DNA of 64,000 nt from Methanoculleus sp. UBA430 (GTDB lineage Archaea > Halobacteriota > Methanomicrobia > Methanomicrobiales > Methanoculleaceae), in NCBI RefSeq assembly GCF_002506585.1, contig NZ_DAXW01000010.1, positions 1,509-65,508 of the forward strand. Reading direction: 5' to 3'. This document shows, in pieces, positions 32,504 to 41,567 of this stretch. The notes beneath the pieces were generated by a model. The model saw only the letters and a list, made by a program, of their open reading frames with translations. It had not been told where the DNA came from and made no database searches. How positions within the stretch are numbered: the stretch's first letter is position 1; each line of letters begins with the position of its first letter. A program made the translations under genes and the position numbers.

Positions 32504-33684
32504 CGACAACCATATCTAAGCACAGGTCGATAGAGTGTTACAATCCGTAGAACGTATCGTTACCGGATCTATCCGACGAAATCTCAGGTCACCCAGTTAG
32601 AGCGGACACTTGAGATTTGCCGGTGGATTTACAACGACACGCTCGCATTGCGAAAGACCGCCTGGGAACAGGAACAGCGTTCTGTCTCCCTGTATGAGAC
32701 AAACAAGATCCTGACTCAGTGGAAACGCGAACGGCCTGAACTGAAGGAGGTCTATGCTCAGACCCTCCAGAACGTTCAGGTTCGGGTGGATCTCGCGCTC
32801 AAAGCCTTCTTCCGGCGAGTGAAAGCCGGGGAGAACCCCGGATACCCTCGATTCAAGGGGAAGGGGCGATATGACAGTTTTACGTACCCGCAGGCTGAGA
32901 AAGGCGGGTTCAAGTTCGTCGGAGATCGGCTCAACCTCTCGAAGATCGGGGATGTGAAGATCGTCCTCCACCGCCCGATCCAAGGGACGATTAAGACCCT
33001 CACAGTCCGGCGGTCGGCAACCGGGAAATGGTATGCCTGCTTCTCGGTCGAGTATGATCCCGATCCAGCACCCAGGAAGGAGACCGCAGTCGGGGTAGAT
33101 GTAGGTCTCGAATCTTTCGCCACGCTCTCGAATGGGGAGAAGATCGAGAACCCTCGGTTCTTCCGCACCGACGAGAAAGCTCTTGCCAAGGCGCAGAGGA
33201 AACTCTCGAAGGCAGAGAAGGGCACTCCTGAACGGAAGAAGGCCCGGAAGATCGTCGCACACGTCCATGAACGGATCGCCAACAGACGGCTCAATTTTGC
33301 TCACCAAACCTCCCGGAAGGTGATGAACAGGTTCGGGACGATTGTGTTCGAGGATCTGAATATCAGAGATATGCAAAAGAACCCCTATCTGGCGAAAAAC
33401 ATAGCCGATGTGGCCTGGAACCAGTTTGTCACGATCACAACGAGCAAAGCGGAGGATGCTGGCTCGCAGGTGATCGTGGTGAACCCCAGAAACACCTCGC
33501 AGATGTGCTCCCGATGTGGCCTGATCGTCGTCAAGAACCTTTCTGACCGAGTTCACTCCTGCCCGCATTGCGGGTTGGAACTGGATCGGGACCAGAACGC
33601 GGCGATCAATATCTTGAGATTGGGGCTGCAATCTCTCGGATAACATCCGTAGATGCCCACGAATTTAGTCGTGGGAGCAGTCAC
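32504..33684 (+). mobile_element. Second IS1341-type (TnpB-only) element
   Basis: About 1.2 kb. The right end has the 7-bp stem CCCACGA/TCGTGGG (33656-33675) followed by AGCAGTCAC, parallel to the TAGTTCAC end of the first element. The left border is uncertain and placed after the relic right end. The right border falls on the stop codon of prsW on the opposite strand. No tnpA is present. Confidence 0.65.
32543..33643 (+). CDS. tnpB: TnpB of the second element, no canonical start codon
   Basis: About 366 residues if read from the TnpB-typical N-terminus (RRTYRYRIYPTKSQVTQLER). In this frame there is no ATG, GTG or TTG between the stop at 32531-32533 and a TTG at 32648, which would delete ~35 conserved residues. 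The nearest expected start is ATC at 32543. Otherwise intact: GVDVGLESFATLS (Asp), IVFEDLNIRDM (Glu), LDRDQNAAINI (Asp) and zinc finger CSRCG...CPHCG. Either the start has been lost by a point change or a rare codon is used; function is uncertain. Confidence 0.75.
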   Translation: MRRTYRYRIYPTKSQVTQLERTLEICRWIYNDTLALRKTAWEQEQRSVSLYETNKILTQWKRERPELKEVYAQTLQNVQVRVDLALKAFFRRVKAGENPGYPRFKGKGRYDSFTYPQAEKGGFKFVGDRLNLSKIGDVKIVLHRPIQGTIKTLTVRRSATGKWYACFSVEYDPDPAPRKETAVGVDVGLESFATLSNGEKIENPRFFRTDEKALAKAQRKLSKAEKGTPERKKARKIVAHVHERIANRRLNFAHQTSRKVMNRFGTIVFEDLNIRDMQKNPYLAKNIADVAWNQFVTITTSKAEDAGSQVIVVNPRNTSQMCSRCGLIVVKNLSDRVHSCPHCGLELDRDQNAAINILRLGLQSLG

Positions 33685-34373
33685 CGTCCCCCGTGGTTGA
33701 GCGCCTGCCTGATGTTTCGGTTTGCAAGTATCCAGAGCCCCGGTGTCAGGACCAGAATGAAGACAGCGATGGCGTAGGCGACGATCTCGGAGGAGAAGAG
33801 CAGGAAATTGAAGATGCCGTGCAGCACCATCCCGAGAGCAAGCCCCCGGAGGACGATCCCCGAACGCTCTTCTGCGGGCGCGAACTTGGCCCGGCCGAGG
33901 GCGTAGCCCCAGACACCGGAAAAAAGCGCGTGCCCGGGGACCGAGAAGATCGCCCGGACGACGATTGTGCTGAGGGCGAGCTCCGGCGACGTCACGTATG
34001 CCGCAAAGACGTAAAGGACGTTCTCGAGCGACGCAAGCCCGAGAGCGGCGGCGGCGGCGTAGACGATGCCGTCCATCGGTTCGTCGAACTCGGTGTTCGG
34101 GTAAGCGAACCGTCGGACGACCCAGAACTTGCCGTATTCCTCGACGATCGGCGCGACGACGGCGCCCATGGCCAGCGAGGACGCGATGAAGAGGCCGAAG
34201 AATCCCTCGACGAAGGCCACGGGAAACGTGACGAGGACGCCGAGGAGGAAGAGTTTCACGATCAACGCCGCCGGTTCGGGATTCAACTTGTCCCTGCGGT
34301 AGAAATACCACGCCCAGAATACTCCCGGCCCCAGCGCCAGGGCAAGGATCACCAGCGGCTCGATATCGACCAT
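33681..34373 (-). CDS. PrsW-family intramembrane metalloprotease
   Basis: 230 residues, about seven membrane helices. The family metal and catalytic motifs are present: APIVEEYGKFWVVRR (EExxK), LASLENVLYV (xxxE) and FSVPGHALFSG plus MVLHGIFNF (two His motifs). PrsW-type proteases cleave membrane-bound regulators. Its stop codon lies inside the right end of the TnpB element, so the last codon or codons of the original gene were probably replaced. Confidence 0.85.
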   Translation of the reverse strand: MVDIEPLVILALALGPGVFWAWYFYRRDKLNPEPAALIVKLFLLGVLVTFPVAFVEGFFGLFIASSLAMGAVVAPIVEEYGKFWVVRRFAYPNTEFDEPMDGIVYAAAAALGLASLENVLYVFAAYVTSPELALSTIVVRAIFSVPGHALFSGVWGYALGRAKFAPAEERSGIVLRGLALGMVLHGIFNFLLFSSEIVAYAIAVFILVLTPGLWILANRNIRQALNHGGR

Positions 34374-34477
34374 TGCTGATCGTGATTCATGGTCTCATGA
34401 ATGGAAGAGTCTTTCTCTTCCACGGGCAACTCCGCCGACAGGTCATGACATAACCGAAACGGTTCTTCTTCCGGGCT

Positions 34478-34486
34478 AAAAAAAAG
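34478..34486 (-). terminator. Poly-T terminator after the multi-pass membrane protein gene
   Basis: Eight T's on the minus strand (CTCTTTTTTTTAGCCC) begin a few bases after the stop codon at 34489. Confidence 0.6.
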
Positions 34487-34488
34487 AG

Positions 34489-35424
34489 TTATTCGGGGAG
34501 GAGGCGGTACTCCGGCGTGAGCCCCTCAAGCACCAGCAGCCCGTAGTACCGGAAGAACGTGACGAACGGCACCGCGATCAGGAGCGCAACCGGGACGGCG
34601 ACGACGAGGTAGGGGATGAGGAGGACGAGGAGCAGCACGTAGTTGGCCAGGGCTGCAGCGAGGAGGACGATCCCGATGAGCACGAACGGTATCGCGATGA
34701 TCAGCATCGCGAGGATGACCAGGACCGCCTGCACGATTCCGGCGATGAGGCCCACCACGAACCTGGTGACGACGTAGACGACGGTCTGCCAGACGTTGGC
34801 CGATATCACCCCGATAAGCCGCCGCCAGCCCTCGATGACCCCGCAGTCCTCGTGGATCATCATCGGGACGACGAAGTCGTGGGTCAGGAGGAAGATGAGG
34901 CCGAAGAGGAGGGCTGCGACCAGGATGAACGGAATGAACAGAAGGATGAATGCAACACCGCCGCCACCCGACCCCCCGAGCCCGACGAGCATGAGGATGA
35001 ACGCCATCATGGCGAGGATCAGGATCAGCGTGAGGGCTGCCTCGAAGAGAAAGAGCCGGACTCCTTTGCCGAGCCGTTCTCCAAAGAAGCGCCTGATATG
35101 AATATCACCCGTCCGGAGCATATCGACGAAGACGAACTGCATCACCGTGCCGATGATCCACCAGATGAGAGCGATCGCAAGCACGATGAGGATGAACGCC
35201 ACGATGAGCGGCGCGATATCGGGAAGAGACTCCACAACGCCGGCCGGGAGGTCGCCTTCGTCGAAGGTATACCCGGAAGTGTTCGGGAAACTGACGCCCC
35301 CTCCCACGAAGAGCGCAATCAGGGCCAGGCGAAGCCAGACGCCCCATCTGATCGGCCAGAGCAGGCTTTTCGTGCGCTGAAAGGCACCGTCCAGTCTGCT
35401 GAATGCATACATATTTTCAGCCAT
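34489..35424 (-). CDS. Multi-pass membrane protein, unknown function
   Basis: 311 residues from the ATG at 35424, preceded by GTGAGTGAT; a longer frame to 35472 is less likely. Six or more hydrophobic stretches, several very Ile/Leu/Val-rich, with a Gly run (GLGGSGGGGVAF) and a polar loop HDFVVPMMIHEDCGVIEGW that is typical of archaeal DUF4013/DUF7544-like membrane proteins. No catalytic motif. The function is unknown. Confidence 0.75.
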   Translation of the reverse strand: MAENMYAFSRLDGAFQRTKSLLWPIRWGVWLRLALIALFVGGGVSFPNTSGYTFDEGDLPAGVVESLPDIAPLIVAFILIVLAIALIWWIIGTVMQFVFVDMLRTGDIHIRRFFGERLGKGVRLFLFEAALTLILILAMMAFILMLVGLGGSGGGGVAFILLFIPFILVAALLFGLIFLLTHDFVVPMMIHEDCGVIEGWRRLIGVISANVWQTVVYVVTRFVVGLIAGIVQAVLVILAMLIIAIPFVLIGIVLLAAALANYVLLLVLLIPYLVVAVPVALLIAVPFVTFFRYYGLLVLEGLTPEYRLLPE

Positions 35425-35574
35425 ATCACTCACGTAGATGATCTCCGTCTCATTAATACCTTGTTTTGGCAAGCGGCTCCCGGTGATCCGACCACGTGTC
35501 GTATGCTCACGGGTTTCTGAGGGAACCTGTTTTTCAACACCTTAATCTAGTCCGTTCACCAGAGTATAGAAGGA

Positions 35575-36201
35575 ATGATCCCTCTCATGCTTGACCTGAA
35601 GGGCAAAAGGGTGCTCATCTTCGGGGGAGGCGACGTCGGTGCCCGAAAGGCTGCATACTTTGAGCATGAGGCGGCGGTGACGGTTATCAGCCGTTCGTTC
35701 TCACCGAACCTTGATGGTCTCGCGATCAGGCGGCAGGAGGCCGACCTCTCGACCCTCCCGGATCCGGCGCTCCGCGCCCTCCTCGAGGACGCGTTCCTCG
35801 CGGTGGCCGCGACGCCGGACCCGGGGCTCAACGACCGTATCGGGCGGGCGTGCGCCGGTTCCGGCGTCCTCTTCAACAACGCCGCCGGTGAGTCCGGGGA
35901 CGTCATCATCCCCTCGGTCGTCCGGGGCGGCCGCTACCTGGTCGCGATCAGCACCCGCGGAAAGAGCCCCGCCGTCGCTCGCTACCTCCGCATGAGGCTC
36001 CAGAAGGAGTATGCGGACCTTGACCGGATGATCGACCTGCAGGAAGAGGTGCGCTCGATGCTCCGGGAGACCGAACCGGTGCAGACAGAGCGATCCCGCA
36101 TCCTCTGGAGCATCCTCGAGGACGACGAGGTCTGGAAGGCGCTCGCCGCCGACTACGACCGGGCACGCGCGATGGCGGTCGAGAGGTACCTGCATGCCTG
36201 A
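35575..36201 (+). CDS. Precorrin-2 dehydrogenase / sirohydrochlorin-forming enzyme (CysG N-domain type)
   Basis: 208 residues. NAD-binding start MLDLKGKRVLIFGGGDVGAR, then LFNNAAGESGDVIIPSVVRG and ISTRGKSPAVARYLR, the Met8p/CysG-A signature. It oxidises precorrin-2 to sirohydrochlorin, the branch point to cofactor F430, siroheme and alternative heme. First gene of a tight tetrapyrrole operon; its stop overlaps hemA by 8 bases. Confidence 0.92.
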   Translation: MIPLMLDLKGKRVLIFGGGDVGARKAAYFEHEAAVTVISRSFSPNLDGLAIRRQEADLSTLPDPALRALLEDAFLAVAATPDPGLNDRIGRACAGSGVLFNNAAGESGDVIIPSVVRGGRYLVAISTRGKSPAVARYLRMRLQKEYADLDRMIDLQEEVRSMLRETEPVQTERSRILWSILEDDEVWKALAADYDRARAMAVERYLHA

Positions 36202-37465
36202 ACCGCTCACGACCCCGCTCGCGCTCGCGAGCGTGAACCACCACACCGCGAATATCGCCACGCTCGAGGCTTTCCGGTTCCCCGACGAGGCGGCGCTCCT
36301 TCGTGAGGCGCGGGAACGGTTCAAGGGCGCTCTCCTTCTCCAGACCTGCAACCGCGTCGAGGTCCTGGTGCAGGGCGACGCACGGAGCCTTGAAGGGTTC
36401 CTGCAGGAGCGGGGCAGACGCGGTTTTGCGGTCATCGAGGGCGAGGCCGTGGCTCATCACCTCCTGGAACTGGCCGCGGGCATCGACTCCCTCGTCGTCG
36501 GCGAGGACCAGATCCTCGGGCAACTCAGGCGAGCGCTCGCGACCGCACAGGAGGCGGGGGCCGCGAGCAGCGTCATCGAACTCTGCATCAACAAGGCGGT
36601 GCACGTGGGGGTCAGGGTCCGGCGCCAGACTCAGATCAACCAAGGAGCGGTCTCCGTCGGTTCTGCAGCCGTGACGCTTGCAGAGAACCTCCTCGGCAGC
36701 CTCTGCGACCGGCACATCCTGGTCGTCGGGAGCGGGGAGATGGGGCTTCTGGTGACGCAGGCGCTCGCTGTCAAGGGCCTCACGGCCATCTATGTCGCGA
36801 ACAGGACCTATGAGCACGCGGTGATGCTTGCGGATAAGATCGGGGGGCGGGCGGTCAACTTCAAGGACCTCTACCGCTACATCGCGCTCTCCGACGTCGT
36901 CATCTCCTGCACCGCCGCGCCGCACCCGGTCATCCGCGCCGAGGAGGTCGGGAAGGCGATGGAGGAGCGGCTCTGGCCGCTCGACCCGCACCCCCGCCAC
37001 CTTGTCCTCATCGACATCGCCCAGCCCCGCGACGTCGAGGAGGGGGTGCGTTCGATCGAGGGCGTGCATCTCTTCACGATCGACGACCTCAAAAACATCA
37101 ACGACGCCGCCATGGACTCCCGGAGGAGCGAAGCGGACCGGGCACGGGGTATCATCGACGAGGAACTCGACCACTTCATCCGGCTCCTCCGGAGGACCGC
37201 GGCCGACGAGACGCTCGCCCTCCTCTACACCTGGGCAGAGTCGATCCGGGCGCGTGAACGCGACCGGGCGCTTACCCGCCTGGGGAAGGAGGACGACCGC
37301 ACGGCGGAGGTCATCGACGACCTGACGCGGGCGCTCACGAAGAAGCTCCTCGCGGATGCGACCGCGTCCATACGCGCGTGCGCAGAATCCGGCGATATAG
37401 CAACGGCAGAGGCCCTGATGAGGGCGATTACCCGGGGAGAACCATGTTTCCAGAACGACGAATGA
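36194..37465 (+). CDS. hemA: Glutamyl-tRNA reductase
   Basis: 423 residues. Catalytic cysteine in LLLQTCNRVEVLV near residue 50; SLVVGEDQILGQLR; NADPH-binding VVGSGEMGLLV near 178; a C-terminal dimerisation helix. It reduces Glu-tRNA to glutamate-1-semialdehyde, the first committed step of tetrapyrrole synthesis. The next gene begins 22 bases before its end. Confidence 0.96.
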   Translation: MPEPLTTPLALASVNHHTANIATLEAFRFPDEAALLREARERFKGALLLQTCNRVEVLVQGDARSLEGFLQERGRRGFAVIEGEAVAHHLLELAAGIDSLVVGEDQILGQLRRALATAQEAGAASSVIELCINKAVHVGVRVRRQTQINQGAVSVGSAAVTLAENLLGSLCDRHILVVGSGEMGLLVTQALAVKGLTAIYVANRTYEHAVMLADKIGGRAVNFKDLYRYIALSDVVISCTAAPHPVIRAEEVGKAMEERLWPLDPHPRHLVLIDIAQPRDVEEGVRSIEGVHLFTIDDLKNINDAAMDSRRSEADRARGIIDEELDHFIRLLRRTAADETLALLYTWAESIRARERDRALTRLGKEDDRTAEVIDDLTRALTKKLLADATASIRACAESGDIATAEALMRAITRGEPCFQNDE

Positions 37466-38427
37466 GACGGATACGGCGGCGAATCGTCCAGCCGCTCCTC
37501 CGCGAGACAGAACTGCAGAAGACCGACCTGATTGCGCCGGTCTTCGTGGACGAATCGATCAGTACACCATTTCCGATAGCCTCGATGCCGGGGCAGTCCC
37601 GGCACCCGGTAGACGGCGTCGCCGATTACTGTGCCCGCCTCCGGGACGCCGGTATCCGGGCGGTGCTCCTCTTCGGGGTTCCGGCCACAAAAGACAGCGA
37701 GGCAACCGGCGCCTACGCGGCCGACGGCGTCGTCCAGCGGGCCGCCCGGAAGATCAAGGAGCGGTTGCCGGAGATGGTGGTCATCACCGATGTCTGCGCC
37801 TGTGAGTATACCGACCACGGCCACTGCGGGATCGTCGGGGAGACCCCTGATGGCCCGGACCTCTTAAACGACCCCTCGCTTGCCCTGATGGCGCAGATAG
37901 CCGTCTCTCACGCGGAGAGCGGCGCCGATATCGTCGCGCCGTCGTGCATGCTCGACGGGATGGTGCAGGCGATCCGGCACGCCCTCGACGCCGCCGGATA
38001 CCCGGATGTCCTCGTCATGTCCTACTCCTCGAAGTTTGCGAGCGCCCTTTACGGGCCGTTCCGCGACGCGGCGGACTCGGGGTTCTCGTTTGGGGACCGG
38101 ACGACCTACCAGATCTGCCCGGGCAACGCCCGCGAGGCGGTGATGGAGTCGGAGCTTGACGCGGCCGAAGGGGCGGATATCCTGATGGTCAAGCCGGCCG
38201 GGATCTACCTTGACATCCTTGCGGCCGTCACAGCGTTCGGGCTGCCGGTGGCGGCCTATCAGGTCAGCGGTGAGTACGCGATGATCAAGGCTGCAGCGGA
38301 GCGCGGATGGTTGAACGAGCGGGCCGTCGCTCTCGAGAGCCTCACCGCCATCAAGCGGGCCGGGGCCAACCTGATCATCACTTACTTTGCAGAAGATGCA
38401 GCGAGGTGGCTCGATGAAGAGCAGTGA
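37444..38427 (+). CDS. hemB: Porphobilinogen synthase (delta-aminolevulinate dehydratase)
   Basis: 327 residues from the ATG at 37444 (GGGGAGAACC ahead); the family start MFPERRMRRIRRR confirms it. Zinc cysteines in DVCACEYTDHGHCG; the two Schiff-base lysines in SYSSKFASALYGPF and LMVKPAGIYLDI. It condenses two ALA molecules to porphobilinogen. Overlaps both neighbours. Confidence 0.96.
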   Translation: MFPERRMRRIRRRIVQPLLRETELQKTDLIAPVFVDESISTPFPIASMPGQSRHPVDGVADYCARLRDAGIRAVLLFGVPATKDSEATGAYAADGVVQRAARKIKERLPEMVVITDVCACEYTDHGHCGIVGETPDGPDLLNDPSLALMAQIAVSHAESGADIVAPSCMLDGMVQAIRHALDAAGYPDVLVMSYSSKFASALYGPFRDAADSGFSFGDRTTYQICPGNAREAVMESELDAAEGADILMVKPAGIYLDILAAVTAFGLPVAAYQVSGEYAMIKAAAERGWLNERAVALESLTAIKRAGANLIITYFAEDAARWLDEEQ

Positions 38428-39658
38428 CCTCTTCGCGCGGGCAAAGACCCTGATGCCGGGCGGCGTCAGCAGCCCGGTGCGGGCCATCAAGCCCAACCCG
38501 TTCTACGTCGAGCGTGCCGCGGGCTCGCACCTTGCGACCGTCGACGGCGCCGACCTGATCGACTGCTGCCTCGGCTACGGCCCCCTCATCCTTGGCCATG
38601 CGCACCCGGTAGTCCGGGAGGCGATCGAACGGCAGCTCGAGAAGGGCTGGCTCTACGGGACGCCGACGCCGCTCGAACTCGACCTTGCGGGGATGATCAC
38701 CGCCGACCACCCCGCGGTCGATATGGTCCGGTTCGTCTCGTCGGGTTCTGAGGCGACGATGGCCGCGATCCGGCTCGCCCGCGGCTACACGGGGAAACAG
38801 GACATCATCAAGGTCGAAGGCGGGTTCCACGGCGCCCACGACGCGGTCCTGGTGAAGGCCGGGTCGGGGGCGACGACCCTCGGGGTGCCGGACTCCGCCG
38901 GCGTCCTCGCGGACCTTGTGGCGCACACCCGGCAGGTCCCCTACAACGATCCCGAAGCGCTGGAGACGTTGCTCGCCAACGACGACGTCGCCGCGTTCAT
39001 CCTCGAACCGATCATGGGGAATATCGGCCCGGTCCTCCCTGACGGAGACTACCTCGCCGACGTCAGGGAGATCACCGCCGCTCACGATGTTCTCCTCATC
39101 CTCGATGAGGTGATCACCGGCTACCGCGTCGGGATCGGCGGCGCGGAGGTGTTCTATGGGGTGAAGCCGGACCTTGCCACGTTCGGCAAGATCATCGGCG
39201 GCGGCCTTCCCATCGGGGCGTTCGGGGGACGGCGCGATATCATGGAACTGGTCGCCCCCGCAGGCCCGGTCTACCAGGCGGGGACGTTCAGCGGCAACCC
39301 GGCAAGCCTCGCGGCGGGGTACGCGACCCTCCGCCACCTTCACGATCACCCGGAGGTCTACCGGCGGCTCGACGAGGCCACGCGGGCGATCGGGGAGGTC
39401 GCCGTCGACGCGCACAAGGGCTCGTTCGTCAGGATAGGCTCGCTCTTCAAGCACTTCTTCCGGGACTCGGCCCCGCGGGACTACCGTGAGGTCAAGGAGT
39501 GCGACACGGCAGCGTTCTCGCGGTTCTGGAAGGCGATGCTTGATACCGGGGTCTTCCTCCCGCCGTCGCAGTTCGAGACGAACTTCCTCTCGGCCGCACA
39601 CACAACGCAGGACATCAAACAGATAGCGGAGGCATACGGATCATGTCTCTTCGCATAG
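38414..39658 (+). CDS. hemL: Glutamate-1-semialdehyde 2,1-aminomutase
   Basis: 414 residues from the ATG at 38414, with GAGGTGGC ahead and a 14-base overlap with hemB. Motifs of class III PLP aminotransferases: LMPGGVSSPVRAI, FVSSGSEATMAAIRLAR, LILDEVITGYR, and the PLP lysine in FGKIIGGGLPIGAFGG near residue 258. It makes ALA. It ends 16 bases inside hemC. Confidence 0.96.
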   Translation: MKSSDLFARAKTLMPGGVSSPVRAIKPNPFYVERAAGSHLATVDGADLIDCCLGYGPLILGHAHPVVREAIERQLEKGWLYGTPTPLELDLAGMITADHPAVDMVRFVSSGSEATMAAIRLARGYTGKQDIIKVEGGFHGAHDAVLVKAGSGATTLGVPDSAGVLADLVAHTRQVPYNDPEALETLLANDDVAAFILEPIMGNIGPVLPDGDYLADVREITAAHDVLLILDEVITGYRVGIGGAEVFYGVKPDLATFGKIIGGGLPIGAFGGRRDIMELVAPAGPVYQAGTFSGNPASLAAGYATLRHLHDHPEVYRRLDEATRAIGEVAVDAHKGSFVRIGSLFKHFFRDSAPRDYREVKECDTAAFSRFWKAMLDTGVFLPPSQFETNFLSAAHTTQDIKQIAEAYGSCLFA

Positions 39659-40527
39659 GCACACGGGGAAGCGCGCTTGCGCTTGCACAGACAAACAAGG
39701 TGGTCGGCATGCTCGCCGACCGGGGTATCGAGGCGGAAATCATCACGATCACGACGGAGGGCGACACCGCGACCAACGTTCCGCTCCACGCCATCGGGGG
39801 ACAGGGGGTCTTTGTACGGGCGCTCGACGACGCGATCCTCCGCGGCGAGATCGACGCCGCGGTGCACAGCATGAAGGACATTCCCGCGGAGCGGCCGGCA
39901 GGACTGGTCTGCGCCGCGGTGCTCGAGCGGGACTCTCCCGCCGACTTCCTTGCGCACGAGTGCCCCCTCGATGCGGTCCGCATCATCGGGTCGTCGAGCA
40001 CCCGGCGCCGCGCCCAGCTCCTCCGCGACGCCCCGGCGCTTGAGGTGAAGCAGCTCCGCGGGAACGTCGATACCCGGTTACGGAAGCTCCGCGAGGGACA
40101 ATACGACGCCATCGTCCTCGCGGAGGCTGGCCTCCAGCGCCTCGGCATCCGGCTTGCCGGGGAACCCCTCCCCACGGACCGGTTCGTCCCGTCCCCAAAC
40201 CAGGGGACCGTCGCGGTCGTCTGCCGGGACGACCCGGCCGTCGTCGAGGCACTCGCGGCCCTCGACCATGCACCGACCCGCCTCGACGTGGAGATCGAGC
40301 GGGCCGTCATGGAGGAGGTCGGCGGCGGATGCTTCACCCCGCAGGGGATCTTCTGCAGGAACGGGAACCTGATTGCCGAGGTGCTGGCGCTCGACGGCTC
40401 CCGGTGGGAGCGGACTGAGCGGCGGATCTCGACCGTCGGCGAAGCCCGGGAGTGCGGGCAGGCCCTGCGCAGGCAGGCGGGCGGCCTTATCCGGGAGGCC
40501 TACGCGGCACTGGGGATAACACCATGA
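39643..40527 (+). CDS. hemC: Hydroxymethylbilane synthase
   Basis: 294 residues. Starts MSLRIGTRGSALALAQTN; catalytic Asp region AVHSMKDIPAE; the dipyrromethane-cofactor cysteine in GGGCFTPQG near residue 229. It joins four porphobilinogens into hydroxymethylbilane. It overlaps hemL upstream and cobA downstream (ATGA). Confidence 0.96.
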   Translation: MSLRIGTRGSALALAQTNKVVGMLADRGIEAEIITITTEGDTATNVPLHAIGGQGVFVRALDDAILRGEIDAAVHSMKDIPAERPAGLVCAAVLERDSPADFLAHECPLDAVRIIGSSSTRRRAQLLRDAPALEVKQLRGNVDTRLRKLREGQYDAIVLAEAGLQRLGIRLAGEPLPTDRFVPSPNQGTVAVVCRDDPAVVEALAALDHAPTRLDVEIERAVMEEVGGGCFTPQGIFCRNGNLIAEVLALDGSRWERTERRISTVGEARECGQALRRQAGGLIREAYAALGITP

Positions 40528-41261
40528 CTGGAAAAGCATATCTTGTCGGGTCCGGGCCGGGCGGGCTCGGCCTCATGACGATAAGGGCCCGTGAGGTGAT
40601 CGACACGGCGGACGTGGTCCTCTACGACCAGCTCCCGGGCGAGGAGATCCTTGCGACGCTCCCCGAGGACGCCGAACGGATCGACTGCGGGAAGTACGGC
40701 GGCAGCCACACCCTCGAGCAGGACGAGATCGAGGTGCTGATGGTCGAGCGGGTGAAGGCGGGCAAGACCGTCGTGCGCCTGAAGGGGGGCGACCCCTTCC
40801 TCTTCGGCCGCGGCGGGGAGGAGATCGAGACGCTCCGGGAACACGGTATCAGGGTTGAGGTGGTGCCGGGCGTCACCAGCGCCATCGCCGTCCCGGAGAT
40901 GGTCGGGATCCCGGTCACCCACCGGCGGTACGCGTCGCAGGTGACGTTCATCACCGGCCACGAGGACCCGACGAAGCCCGAGTCCGCCCTGGACTGGGAG
41001 GTCCTCTCGCGGCTGAAGGGGACCCTCGTCATCCTGATGGGCGTCAAAAACCTCCCCGCGATCGCGGCCGCCCTCACGGCGAACGGCAAGGACCCCGCAA
41101 CCCCGGTCGCGATCATCGAGCGCGGCCTCCGGCCCGACCAGCGGGTGACGGTCGGGACCCTCGCCGATGTCGCCGAGAAAGCCCGAGCCGCAGGCGTCCG
41201 GCCCCCGGCGGTGATCGTCATCGGCGGGGTGGTGGAACTGTATGAGGGGTTTGAGGGGTGA
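40524..41261 (+). CDS. cobA: Uroporphyrinogen-III C-methyltransferase
   Basis: 245 residues from the ATG in the ATGA overlap with hemC. SAM-methylase signatures YLVGSGPGGLGLMTIRA, VVRLKGGDPFLFGRGGEE, and VTHRRYASQVTFITGH. It makes precorrin-2, the substrate of the first gene in this operon. Uroporphyrinogen-III synthase (hemD), needed between hemC and cobA, is not in the window. Confidence 0.95.
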   Translation: MTGKAYLVGSGPGGLGLMTIRAREVIDTADVVLYDQLPGEEILATLPEDAERIDCGKYGGSHTLEQDEIEVLMVERVKAGKTVVRLKGGDPFLFGRGGEEIETLREHGIRVEVVPGVTSAIAVPEMVGIPVTHRRYASQVTFITGHEDPTKPESALDWEVLSRLKGTLVILMGVKNLPAIAAALTANGKDPATPVAIIERGLRPDQRVTVGTLADVAEKARAAGVRPPAVIVIGGVVELYEGFEG

Positions 41262-41299
41262 GGAACAGGTTTTCTCTTCCCCTGTGTCAGTGCAGTTCC

Positions 41300-41307
41300 T
41301 TTTTTTT
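41300..41307 (+). terminator. Poly-T terminator of the tetrapyrrole operon
   Basis: Eight T's follow GCAGTTCC about 40 bases after the cobA stop codon. Confidence 0.6.
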
Positions 41308-41368
41308 GACGCTTGTTATGTCATGTTGCGACGAACTGGACCGTTAAAACAAGGAATAACCAGATACA

Positions 41369-41567
41369 CTGGACCGTGGTGGCTATCGCCCTTGGGGGAG
41401 GGGCTGACGGGGAGTGCGAGCGAGAGCGAGCTTGAGCACCGTTAGGTGCGAGGGGGGCTTGCCCCCCTCCCCTGTCTCCACCAATCTGGGAAGTCTATAA
41501 CCCCCACCCCACCCGGCCTTCGGCCTCCTCCCCCGCCCCCTAGGGGCGGGGGCAGCGCGTGGCGATA
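41369..41567. repeat. MITE-like GC-rich repeat, copy A (inverted relative to 62.8 kb)
   Basis: Begins TGGACCGTGGTGGCTATCGCC and ends GGGGGCAGCGCGTGGCGATA. Several blocks match the reverse complement of 62813-63035: GGGGGAGGGG...GACGGGGAG, CCCTGTCTC...ACC, ATAACCCCCACCC and CGGCCT...CGGCCTCCTC. The right terminal repeat is eroded. It contains the hairpin motif GAGCACCGTTAGGTGCGAG. It encodes nothing. Confidence 0.75.

Noticed and set aside
40452..40523. Upstream extension of cobA into hemC
   Set aside because: The ATGA overlap at 40524 gives the canonical methylase N-terminus.
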